Assembly: GCF_003364295.1 (NCBI RefSeq)
Contig: NZ_NXLO01000004.1
Span: forward strand, 124,001 to 188,000
Direction: 5' to 3'
From: Helicobacter sp. MIT 99-5507
GTDB lineage: Bacteria; Campylobacterota; Campylobacteria; Campylobacterales; Helicobacteraceae
DNA length: 64,000 nucleotides
Of this stretch, positions 27,672-35,775 are shown piece after piece (position 1 is the first letter of the stretch; each line of letters begins with the position of its first letter). The position numbers and the translations under genes were made by a program. A model generated the notes under the pieces. It ran no database searches. It was given only the letters and a program-made list of their open reading frames with translations, and was not told the origin of the DNA.

Positions 27672-28993
27672 TCTTTTAATAACTCTATTGCTTTTAGTAG
27701 GCTTAGCTCTTTCATTTGCATTCCTGAAGTCATATTTTTTAATGTGATTCCATTTGTTTTTAGCTCATCATCACCAATTACTACGACAAATTCATGTCCT
27801 TTTGCATTTGCATAAGCAAATTGTTTTTTGATTTTATTTATTTCTGGATAGACCTCTGTTTTTATCTTGCTTCTTCTAAAAGATTCTGCAATTTTATATG
27901 CATAGCTAAAATGCGTATCATTTAGGCAGATTATAAGCACTCTTGCAGAAGTTTGTTTATTGTTTTTACCATCCATTGCAGCAAGCAATCTATCAATCCC
28001 AATACTCGCACCAACCCCGCTTATTTTTTCGCTAGAAAAACTTCTTGTCAAATTATCATATCTTCCACCAGAACAAACACTTCCTAGATTTTTTTGTGCA
28101 TTTAGGGTAGTCTCATAAACTATACCTGTATAATAACCAAGCCCCCTTGCAATAGAGAAATTAATCCTATAACTATCTCTATCCATTTGTAAATTTGATA
28201 GCATTTCATATAGCTTTTCTAATTCTTCAATACCAGTTTTTAAATCATCGTTCCATTCTTTTAAATATGCTATTTTGCTAAAAAATTCACTTGCATTGCC
28301 ATGTTGTCTAATACTAGTGATTTCTATAATTTTTGTGGCATTATCTTTTGAAGTGATTTTTGATAGTTCAGCTATTACCTTATCTCCTCCTATTTTATCT
28401 AGCTTATCTATGATTCTTAAAACATTTGATATTTCATTATCACTTTTTATTCCAAAATATTTGCAGATTCCATTTAGAATCTTTCTATTATTTAGCCATA
28501 TAGTAAATTCATCGATTTGCAAAGCTACCATTGAGGCATATATCACTTGCACGATTTCAGCATCACAAGCAACGCTATTGCTTCCAATAAAATCAAAATC
28601 ACATTGTGTAAATTCTCTATATCTTCCTTTTTGTGCTCTTTCACCACGAAATACATTACCAATGGCATATCTTTTAAATGGCAAATCAATCTTTGCCCTA
28701 TATTGTGATATAAATCTTGCAAGTGGCACGGTCTGATCAAATCTAAGTGCTACATCTCTTTGCCCATTATCTTTAAATCTATATAATTCTTTTTGAATCT
28801 CATCACTGCCTTGTTTTACAAGTATATCAGCATATTCTATATGTGGAGTTTCAATCGGCACAAATCCAAATGTCTCAAAAGTATGACTGACAATTGATAG
28901 TAGCTTTGATTTTGCCATAGCTTCCATTGGTAATCTATCTTTAAATCCGCTAAGTGTTCTTGGTATAATTTTATTTTGTGCATAATTTTGCAT
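27668..28993 (-). CDS. hisS: histidyl-tRNA synthetase
   Basis: 441 residues, class II. Motif 1 lies around [11 protein letters not shown] and the following helix. Motif 2 is [20 protein letters not shown]. The histidine-A region is near YYTGIVYE, and motif 3 is [12 protein letters not shown]. The C-terminal anticodon-binding domain covers about residues 335-430 ([24 protein letters not shown]). It charges tRNA-His in the cytoplasm. It is the first gene of the three-gene minus-strand operon and divergent from waaF across about 110 bases. Confidence 0.96.
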   Translation of the reverse strand: MQNYAQNKIIPRTLSGFKDRLPMEAMAKSKLLSIVSHTFETFGFVPIETPHIEYADILVKQGSDEIQKELYRFKDNGQRDVALRFDQTVPLARFISQYRAKIDLPFKRYAIGNVFRGERAQKGRYREFTQCDFDFIGSNSVACDAEIVQVIYASMVALQIDEFTIWLNNRKILNGICKYFGIKSDNEISNVLRIIDKLDKIGGDKVIAELSKITSKDNATKIIEITSIRQHGNASEFFSKIAYLKEWNDDLKTGIEELEKLYEMLSNLQMDRDSYRINFSIARGLGYYTGIVYETTLNAQKNLGSVCSGGRYDNLTRSFSSEKISGVGASIGIDRLLAAMDGKNNKQTSARVLIICLNDTHFSYAYKIAESFRRSKIKTEVYPEINKIKKQFAYANAKGHEFVVVIGDDELKTNGITLKNMTSGMQMKELSLLKAIELLKE

Positions 28994-29102
28994 AATTAAC
29001 CCTAGATTGTATAAATTGATATCAGGCGATTCTATCTATCTTTGTGTTAAAAGATTCTAAACTTGCTAAAATTAGCCTTTGAAATTCTCTTAAAGGGTGT
29101 TT

Positions 29103-30137
29103 TTGGAGAAAAAAGAATTAAAAATATTACTTAGATTGCCAAATTGGCTTGGTGATAGTGTGATGGTGTCACCTAGCTTTGAGATATTAAAAGAGTATTT
29201 TCCAAATGCTACATTTAGTATTGTTGGAAGTAAGGCAAGCTGTGGAATTTATAGTAGAGATTCTAGGATTAGTAATATTTATATTGATGAGACAAAAAAA
29301 CAAAAAAATAGATTCTACTCCACGATGGAATTTGCAAAAAAAGTAGGTAAGCATGATATTGCAATAGCTTTTAATAATCACTTTTTTTCTGCATTATTTT
29401 TGTATGCCACAAAAAGCACTCTAAGAATAGGCTATGGTAAAAATTTTCGCTTCTTTTTATTAAATCAAAATATAAAGTTTGTTTATGGAATCCATCAAGT
29501 TTTATCATATATTAATCTAATTAGCAGAATCTGCAATAGAGAATTAATCTATCCAAATAGCAAGATTGATGAATTTATCAAACTAAAATTAATCTCACAA
29601 AATATCAAATATTTTCACAAAGACTATGCAAAAAGATATATAGGTATAAATGCAGGGGCAGCATATGGAAGTGCAAAAAGATGGGAAGAAAAATATTTTG
29701 TAGAAGTGGTGCTATATTTTTTAAAAAATGATTGCATTGTATTATTATTTGGAAATGATGATGATATAGGATTAAAAAGGATTTTAGATTCTATAAAGAA
29801 ACAAGATAATAATAAGAATCTAATAAATTTAGTTGGCAAAACTGATATAAATCTACTTTGTGATTATATTTCTATACTTGATTTATTTATCACAAATGAT
29901 AGCGGTCCTATGCATATTGCTGCTAGTTTTTGTGTGCCTATGATTGCAATATTTGGTCCAACAGATTCTAAAGAAACTAGCCCATGGGTCAATAATGCAA
30001 GTAATACAATTTTGCTAGATAAACATCTAGTTTGTGCGCCTTGCAAAAAGAGAGAATGTCCTCTTAGCCATCATAATTGCATGAAATTAATCACACCTGA
30101 TGAGGTTATTATGCATGCAAATAAACTACTAAGATAA
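29103..30137 (+). CDS. waaF: ADP-heptose:LPS heptosyltransferase II
   Basis: About 344 residues with GT-B fold, GT9 family. The N-terminal LLRLPNWLGDSVMVSPS motif is characteristic of WaaF. The donor site is in NAGAAYGSAKRWEEKYF, and the C-terminal TNDSGPMHIAASFCVPMIAIFGPTDSKET-type block (partly quoted) completes the family pattern. It adds the second heptose of the inner core. I favour TTG 29103, five bases after AAAGGG; the GTG at 29097 would sit inside that ribosome site. It heads waaF-ppx-waaC-htrB, genes joined by spacings of nine bases or less. Confidence 0.93.
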   Translation: MEKKELKILLRLPNWLGDSVMVSPSFEILKEYFPNATFSIVGSKASCGIYSRDSRISNIYIDETKKQKNRFYSTMEFAKKVGKHDIAIAFNNHFFSALFLYATKSTLRIGYGKNFRFFLLNQNIKFVYGIHQVLSYINLISRICNRELIYPNSKIDEFIKLKLISQNIKYFHKDYAKRYIGINAGAAYGSAKRWEEKYFVEVVLYFLKNDCIVLLFGNDDDIGLKRILDSIKKQDNNKNLINLVGKTDINLLCDYISILDLFITNDSGPMHIAASFCVPMIAIFGPTDSKETSPWVNNASNTILLDKHLVCAPCKKRECPLSHHNCMKLITPDEVIMHANKLLR

Positions 30138-30146
30138 AGGTTTTTT

Positions 30147-31610
30147 ATGAGTAAAGTTACAGCTGTTATAGATATAGGTTCAAACTCCGCGAGAATGGCT
30201 ATTTTTAGGCGAACAAGTCGGTATGGATTCTCTCTTATTTTTGAGACAAAAAGCAAGGTTAGAATCTCTAGTGGTTGCTATGAAAATGGTGGAATCTTGC
30301 AACAAGATTCTATGAATAGGGCAGTTTGTGCTCTTCGTGATTTTGTAAAACTTGCTAAACATTATCAAGCAAAAAAGCTATTTTGCGTGGCTACAAGTGC
30401 TGTTAGAGACGCACCAAATAAAGATGAATTTATCACTTTGGTAAAAAAAGAAACAAAGATTCAAATAAAAGTTATTGATGGAAAAAAAGAAGCTTTTTTT
30501 GGTGCTGTGGCATGCTGTAATTTATTGCATAAAAAAGATGGAATAACAATTGATATTGGTGGCGGTTCTACTGAATGTGCATTGATTAAAAATGGAAAAA
30601 TACAAGAATTGATATCGCTAAATATAGGCACGATTCGACTAAAAGAGTTATTTTTTGATTCTAAAAGTGATATAAAAAAACTCAAAGAATTCATCCAAAA
30701 AGAGATAGATAAAATCCCGCTTAGTTTTATTAATGACAATATTTTTGGCATAGGTGGCACGATAAGGGCATTATCAAAGATGATAATGAAAAAAGAAAAA
30801 TATAAAATAAATTCAATTCATGGCTATGAATTTGACCCACGAAATTATTTTGATTTTTTCAAAAATATTTATAGCAGTGATATAAAAAAGCTAAAAGATT
30901 TCAATGTCCCGATTGAACGAGAAGACAATATTCGCGGTGGAGCGCTTATTTTTTCTATGTTGCTTGAGAGGTTTAATTCAAAGCTTGTTATTACAAGTGG
31001 TGTAGGTGTGCGTGAAGGTGTATTTTTAAGTGATTTATTGAGAAGACAAAATTATATTTTTCCAAATGGCATAAATCCATCATATAGAAGTGTGCTAGAT
31101 AGATTTATGATAGAAGAAAAAGCGCAAAATAGTGTTAAGAAAAATTCTTTAAAATTATTCAATGCATTAAATGATATTCATAATATTGATAAAAAATATT
31201 TATTTCATTTAGAGACTGCTGCTTCTCTTACAAAGATTGGCAATTATCTTGGATTTTATGCAGCTCACGAACATGGAGCATATTTTCTGCTTAATGCACT
31301 AAGCTATGGATATAGTCATATTGATAGGGCTATTATTAGTTTGCTTGTAAAATATAGTAGCAAAAAGATTCCAAAAGATGATGAAATCGTGCATTTAGAT
31401 AAATACATGCCAGATATTAGAATCTTGCAGTGGCTTAGCTTTATTTTAAGTATTAGCGAAGTGCTAAGTCTAATAAATGCTACATTTGATTTCAAATTTA
31501 AAAATAATATACTTTATATTTCTAGCAATGATGATTTTTATGTAATTAAAGAAAAAATACATTCATTGCATAAGCCAGATGATATAAATATAGAGTTTAT
31601 GAATACATGA
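30147..31610 (+). CDS. ppx: Ppx/GppA exopolyphosphatase-guanosine pentaphosphatase
   Basis: 487 residues of the ASKHA phosphatase fold. VIDIGSNSARMAIF at the start and TIDIGGGSTECALI near residue 135 are the two phosphate loops, and GIGGTIRALSKM follows. The C-terminal 170 residues resemble the HD-like helical domain of long Ppx/GppA proteins (YAAHEHGAYFLL). It degrades polyphosphate, pppGpp or both, linking it to the stringent response. It is placed between two heptosyltransferase genes, nine bases after waaF and overlapping waaC by four. Confidence 0.9.
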   Translation: MSKVTAVIDIGSNSARMAIFRRTSRYGFSLIFETKSKVRISSGCYENGGILQQDSMNRAVCALRDFVKLAKHYQAKKLFCVATSAVRDAPNKDEFITLVKKETKIQIKVIDGKKEAFFGAVACCNLLHKKDGITIDIGGGSTECALIKNGKIQELISLNIGTIRLKELFFDSKSDIKKLKEFIQKEIDKIPLSFINDNIFGIGGTIRALSKMIMKKEKYKINSIHGYEFDPRNYFDFFKNIYSSDIKKLKDFNVPIEREDNIRGGALIFSMLLERFNSKLVITSGVGVREGVFLSDLLRRQNYIFPNGINPSYRSVLDRFMIEEKAQNSVKKNSLKLFNALNDIHNIDKKYLFHLETAASLTKIGNYLGFYAAHEHGAYFLLNALSYGYSHIDRAIISLLVKYSSKKIPKDDEIVHLDKYMPDIRILQWLSFILSISEVLSLINATFDFKFKNNILYISSNDDFYVIKEKIHSLHKPDDINIEFMNT

Positions 31611-32629
31611 GAATAGCAATCATTAGACTTAGCTCACTTGGTGATATAATAAGCACAGCAGTATTTTTAAAGCTAATAAAAGAAGAATTTAGCAAGAAAT
31701 TTGGCAGCATAAATATCACTTTTATAGTAGATTCTGCTTTTAAAGAAATATTGCAAAATTCTCCATATATTGATGAAATATGCGATATTCCACTTCGTGC
31801 AAGTAAGATTGATAAAAGATTGATATTATCTATTTTTTCAAAATTAAAATCACTGCAAAAATTTGACTTAGTCATTGATTTTCAAGGATTGTTAAAATCA
31901 GCACTCATTGGAAAAATACTAAAGAAAGATAAATTTGTAGGATACTCAAAAAATAGTGCAAGAGAAAAAATCGCAAGCTTTTTTTATACAAAAAAGATAG
32001 AAATCGCCTATAGCGAGCATATTTTAAAGCGTCAATATGAGATATTAAAAACTATATTAAATTTGGATTGTGCTTTTAGCTTTGAATTATTAAATAATTC
32101 AAAAGATGTTTTAGTTCCTTCAAGTGCTGCAAAAACCAAGATTGAGAATATAGTAGAATCTAAAAATACAAATATTTTATTTATTTTAGAAGCATCAAAG
32201 AGGGAAAAACAATATCCACTTTCTTTGTTTTATGAAGTTGCAATGGGATTAAAAGATAGGATTGATAATCTAGCAATATATCTTATTTGGGATAAACAAG
32301 AGCAAGAAATAAAAGAGCTTGGCGCAAAAGATAGCATATTTCGCGTGCTTGATAGATTGAATCTTGATGAGATAAAAGCACTTTTATCAAAGATGCATTT
32401 AATAATTGGTGGCGATACAGGTATCACTCATCTAGCTTGGGCGCTAAATATTCCTGCAATCACACTCTATGGCAATACACCACTAAAGCGATTTGAACTT
32501 TGTGGAGATAGATATATTTCAATTTCACATTTAAATACTACTAGAATCTTAAAGGGTGATTTTTCTATCAATAAAATAGAACCAAAAAAGATAGTAGAAT
32601 CCGCTATATTGCTATTGGAGAAAAAGTGA
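31607..32629 (+). CDS. waaC: LPS heptosyltransferase I
   Basis: 340 residues, GT9. The start RIAIIRLSSLGDIISTAVFL is the WaaC signature. DLVIDFQGLLKSALIG lies near residue 90 and GGDTGITHLAWALNIPAITLYGNTPL-type sequence (partly quoted) near residue 270. It adds the first heptose to Kdo. The ATG overlaps the ppx stop and the stop overlaps the next GTG. Confidence 0.93.
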   Translation: MRIAIIRLSSLGDIISTAVFLKLIKEEFSKKFGSINITFIVDSAFKEILQNSPYIDEICDIPLRASKIDKRLILSIFSKLKSLQKFDLVIDFQGLLKSALIGKILKKDKFVGYSKNSAREKIASFFYTKKIEIAYSEHILKRQYEILKTILNLDCAFSFELLNNSKDVLVPSSAAKTKIENIVESKNTNILFILEASKREKQYPLSLFYEVAMGLKDRIDNLAIYLIWDKQEQEIKELGAKDSIFRVLDRLNLDEIKALLSKMHLIIGGDTGITHLAWALNIPAITLYGNTPLKRFELCGDRYISISHLNTTRILKGDFSINKIEPKKIVESAILLLEKK

Positions 32630-33558
32630 AGATTACTGATTGTTTTATATATATATTTGCTAATGTTAGCGGATTTTTGCTCTCGCTTATGAGTGATAAG
32701 ATATTTTATTTCAATGTCACATGTCTAGCTTTTATTTTTAAGATTCTAGATAAAAGACGCAAATATGATTGCCTTAATAACCTTACATTTGCATACAATG
32801 ATACACTAGATTCTAGAAGTAAAAAAGAGATTTTAAATCGTAGCTATGAGAATTTTGCTTTTGTATTATTAAATAGTCTTAGGCTTTTATTTATGAAAAA
32901 AGATAAATATTTGCAAAAATTTAGAGTGCATAATATTGAAGTGATAGAAGAAGCACAAAAAAATGGCAATTTTATAGTATTAACCGCACATTATGGCGAT
33001 TGGGAAGGGACTGCTAGATTTATTGCATCAAGATTTAAGGATATAAAGCTAAGTGTCGTAGGTAGGCTTACAAATTTTCAATCTATTAATAATTTGATGG
33101 AGAAATCAAGGCAGAATTTTGGCTCTGCATTTTTAGATAAAAAGGGCGTAAGTAAGCATTTAGTAAAGCTTCTATCAAAGCCAAATAATGCTATAGGGCT
33201 TGTAATAGACCAACATATTTCTGTAAATGAAGGAATTTGGGTTAAATTCTTTGGCAAAGATGTTACGCATAGTCCTATTGCTTCTATTTTGTCTAGAAAA
33301 TATGATATTCCAATATTATTTGTGCATATGACATTAAGCAAAGATTATAGCCATTATGATATTTATTTTAATTTTTTGACAAATGCAATAAAAAGCGAAA
33401 ATAGCAAAGATGATATAGCCAAGATGACGCAAATGCAAGCTAGCTTTACAGAGAAAATAATAAGGCAAAAAAAAGATGAGTGGTTTTGGTTTCACAAGCG
33501 ATTTAAGGCAAAATATGATTATATTTATAAGCAAAAACCAACAGAATCTATAAAATAG
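32626..33558 (+). CDS. htrB: lipid A biosynthesis acyltransferase (LpxL/HtrB family)
   Basis: 310 residues from a GTG overlapping waaC as GTGA. A membrane helix lies near the N-terminus. The catalytic HX4(D/E) motif is AHYGDWEGTARF near residue 120. The VIDQHISVNEGIWVKFFG and FVHMTL segments match the acyl-ACP-dependent lipid A acyltransferases. It adds a secondary acyl chain to Kdo-lipid A. A hairpin covers its stop codon, so it ends the operon. Confidence 0.92.
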   Translation: MKITDCFIYIFANVSGFLLSLMSDKIFYFNVTCLAFIFKILDKRRKYDCLNNLTFAYNDTLDSRSKKEILNRSYENFAFVLLNSLRLLFMKKDKYLQKFRVHNIEVIEEAQKNGNFIVLTAHYGDWEGTARFIASRFKDIKLSVVGRLTNFQSINNLMEKSRQNFGSAFLDKKGVSKHLVKLLSKPNNAIGLVIDQHISVNEGIWVKFFGKDVTHSPIASILSRKYDIPILFVHMTLSKDYSHYDIYFNFLTNAIKSENSKDDIAKMTQMQASFTEKIIRQKKDEWFWFHKRFKAKYDYIYKQKPTESIK

Positions 33559-33563
33559 ATTCT
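33543..33563 (+). terminator. AGAATCTAT hairpin over the htrB stop
   Basis: AGAATCTAT-AAA-ATAGATTCT is a perfect 9-bp stem with a 3-base loop spanning the TAG stop. The T run after it is broken (AAGATTTTGACTTTT), so termination efficiency is uncertain. Confidence 0.55.
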
Positions 33564-33682
33564 AAGATTTTGACTTTTGTCATTTTAAATAAGATTCTCA
33601 TCGTCATTACTAAAGAAACTTCGCCACTAGCGTCTCGTTTTGCAAGCAACGCAGTTGTGAATTTGAGGGATTCTGGCTTCAT

Positions 33683-33814
33683 CGTCATTGCGAGCGTAAG
33701 CGAAGCAATCTATTTTGTAATTCTTTATGTGTTTTTTGGATTTCTTCGTCGGCTTCGCCTCCTCGCAATGACGAGAGGGAGCGATGGAATTTTCATAATG
33801 ACGAGAGGGAGCGA
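33683..33814. repeat. MITE/REP-like palindromic repeat block
   Basis: CGTCATTGCGAG (33683-33694) and its exact inverse CTCGCAATGACG (33762-33773) bracket about 67 bases. AATGACGAGAGGGAGCGA then occurs twice, at 33767-33784 and 33797-33814. Base composition is far richer in G+C than the flanks. A 96-codon open frame across it (33570-33860) is not a gene; its SVSEAI-type peptide is what this kind of interspersed repeat encodes by chance. Related elements are common between genes in Helicobacter and other bacteria. Confidence 0.82.
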
Positions 33815-33844
33815 AGCAATCCACAAATTTAACTTTATTTTTAA

Positions 33845-33865
33845 AGATTCTCTTTTTTAGAATCT
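33845..33865. repeat. AGATTCT/AGAATCT inverted pair
   Basis: AGATTCT and AGAATCT separated by CTTTTTT form a 7-bp hairpin in the spacer after htrB. It is one of six such inverted pairs found between genes in this window. Confidence 0.6.
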
Positions 33866-33910
33866 CTTAGTTTTACTTAATTCCACTTAGATTTTTTGTG
33901 CTTTCTTTTT

Positions 33911-34004
33911 GCAAGGGGGACAAGGGGGGGGGCTTGAATTAGCAAGCTAGCTCCCTTTCCCCTTGCACCCCCAAACCCCCTAGAAGGTGCGTTCCGCACA
34001 CCAA
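33911..34004. repeat. G/C-rich palindromic spacer element with a G9 run
   Basis: GCAAGGGG (33911-33918) pairs with CCCCTTGC (33959-33966). Between them lie a G9 run (33924-33932) and AGCAAGCTAGCT. C-rich blocks and GGTGCG-TTCC-GCACACC follow, ending near 34004. I find no supportable reading frame. It looks like a mobile or recombinogenic noncoding repeat, distinct from the upstream block. Confidence 0.65.
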
Positions 34005-34017
34005 TTCCATTTATTTG

Positions 34018-34152
34018 TTATGATTCAATAGTTTTTATCTCAGATTCTGTGAGATTGTAGAGTTTATAGACTAGAGAATCTATGTGAGATTCTAGCTCTT
34101 TGGTGTCTGTGGCTTTGTTTGTAGAATCTATCATATAGCTAATTCCTTGCAT
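34018..34152 (-). pseudogene. 44-codon copy of the type IIG enzyme's C-terminal helix
   Basis: From ATG 34152 to TAA 34018 the frame encodes MQGISYMIDSTNKATDTK followed by LESHIDSLVYKLYNLTESEIKT. This nearly duplicates the last 34 residues of the RM protein at 35775. An AAAGGGA ribosome site overlaps the end of the pentapeptide gene 12 bases upstream, so it might still be translated. I take it as a displaced 3' fragment of the RM gene, though a small expressed protein is possible. Confidence 0.7.
34040..34074. repeat. 35-bp perfect direct repeat, copy 1 (copy 2 at 35800-35834)
   Basis: The 35 bases at 34040-34074 are identical and in the same orientation to 35800-35834; one mismatch then precedes five further matching bases. 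The copies flank the whole pentapeptide gene and read in the same frame relative to the RM coding sequence. Confidence 0.9.
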
Positions 34153-34164
34153 TTTTATATCCCT

Positions 34165-35775
34165 TTAATTTGGCACTATGGAGTTTTTTCTAATCGTTTT
34201 TATAAAAGAAAACAAAACAAAACCAAATACTATAGTGTAGATTCCGCCAAGAGTGCTTAGCGGGTCTAAAAGTGCTCTTTTGTCTGTGAAGATTCCCATT
34301 GCTGGTATGAGAATCTTGGGTGAGACAAGTAGGATACCAATCACAACAACATACGATACGACTATAAACAATCTCCTTAGGCTTTTCACACTTATTAGAT
34401 AAACCAAAATGCCCAACAAATAAAAAGCTAGTATTAAAAAATCACAGGCGATTGTGTATAGAGTATGAGTCTTTATAAAGGATTGGATATGTGCGTCATA
34501 AATCTCTTTTACCATATAGAGATGAGACAATATCGGTTTATATCCCAAGCAATAGTCAAAGCCTACAATCACTCCCAAACCCATTAAACCAAAAAGCCCT
34601 ATGACTAGCATTAGCGAATGAAAGCTTTGTAAAATATCTGTGTGATGGTCGCAAAGTTTGTAATAAAACCATAATTGCAATTTATCTACTTTGTCTCTTA
34701 GTGTTTTATTTTCTTTAGAATCTAGCTCGACTTCTTTGCTATAAAGCTCATATTTATGAAAATTTGAAGCGTCTAGTAAATTATTATCTTTTATCAAAGC
34801 ACTTTTAAAACCCCTAAATGAATCTCTAAAGTCGTTTGCAAAATGTGCTAGGGGCTTTTGATATTTTTCTGTGTCTTTAGATGCTTTAGTAAAAAAGCTT
34901 ATTAAGTATTTAAAAAATCTTTTTATATAACCCAAATTTTCCTTATTTTCCGAAGTAATATGATTATAGGTTTCATATTCTTCCCTGATTTTCTTATCCA
35001 AACTTTTAAAATCAAAATTAAGATTTGTATTTACTGCATTAAGACTTCCTTTAAATTGTGCTTGTGAGAAATTAGGGACTTTTTTAAACTTCACTCCATA
35101 AAAATTGGCTGTTTTTTCAAACTCACATTGACTAAAATCTACAGAATCTTGAAAAGTGGAGTTATTAAAAATGGCATTTTCTTTAAATTTTCCATGAATA
35201 GTAAGCGGTTTTTCAAATGTGCAATAACTCATTTGAAAACTATCTAAACATTCTCTAAAGCTTAAAGTTATTTTTCCTTTAAACTCGCATTGTATGAAAC
35301 AAAGTTTTTTTAGATTTTCTATAAAATGAGTATTCAAGTTTTCGCACTGAAACACACAATTCATAAATAATAAAGGATATTTTCTAAACAAAATTGATAA
35401 ATCACAACAAGATATGGGACACATATCTTGTTCTTGGAGATCTTTACTATCTTGTTGATTTTCATCATATGGTTGTATTTTTGGCTTGGGCATTATGCAA
35501 AATGTATTAGAGTGATACTGAATAGAAAAATATTCACCCAAAATAGCCTGAATCTCTTTTGTTCCAATAAACTCGTAAGTAATTTCTTTAATTCTTGCTA
35601 ACATTTCATTAAATGTTGTCAATGAAAATTGCATCATTCCTTGATATATCGACTTAACCTTGTTAGAAACTTCATAAATACATTTAGATTTATCTAAAAA
35701 AGTATCAAGATTTTCAACTTCCTTACTTACTTTATCCCAAATCTCTTGTTCTTGCTCTTTGGTAAGATGTTTCAT
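34165..35775 (-). CDS. pentapeptide-repeat protein with C-terminal membrane domain
   Basis: 536 residues. The N-terminal 130 residues are helical and charged. Residues about 140-270 carry A(D/N)LXX-like pentapeptide repeats in the Phe-centred form (CEFKGK, CTFEKP, STFQDS, CEFEKT, VKFKKV, AQFKGS). A helical linker with FRGFKSALIKDNN follows, then four to five membrane helices (about 385-525). The layout suggests a cytoplasmic repeat domain tethered to the inner membrane. Function unknown. Its ATG shares its A-T with the TAA of the RM gene, so it is translationally coupled to a restriction enzyme, suggesting a defence or accessory role by inference only. Confidence 0.78.
   Translation of the reverse strand: MKHLTKEQEQEIWDKVSKEVENLDTFLDKSKCIYEVSNKVKSIYQGMMQFSLTTFNEMLARIKEITYEFIGTKEIQAILGEYFSIQYHSNTFCIMPKPKIQPYDENQQDSKDLQEQDMCPISCCDLSILFRKYPLLFMNCVFQCENLNTHFIENLKKLCFIQCEFKGKITLSFRECLDSFQMSYCTFEKPLTIHGKFKENAIFNNSTFQDSVDFSQCEFEKTANFYGVKFKKVPNFSQAQFKGSLNAVNTNLNFDFKSLDKKIREEYETYNHITSENKENLGYIKRFFKYLISFFTKASKDTEKYQKPLAHFANDFRDSFRGFKSALIKDNNLLDASNFHKYELYSKEVELDSKENKTLRDKVDKLQLWFYYKLCDHHTDILQSFHSLMLVIGLFGLMGLGVIVGFDYCLGYKPILSHLYMVKEIYDAHIQSFIKTHTLYTIACDFLILAFYLLGILVYLISVKSLRRLFIVVSYVVVIGILLVSPKILIPAMGIFTDKRALLDPLSTLGGIYTIVFGFVLFSFIKTIRKNSIVPN

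Noticed and set aside
33570-33860. 96-codon open frame after htrB
   Set aside because: It runs through a palindromic repeat block; the peptide is the translation of an interspersed repeat and no ribosome site precedes it.
33924-33932. G9 run as a phase-variation switch of a gene
   Set aside because: No supportable reading frame crosses it; it belongs to a noncoding palindromic element.
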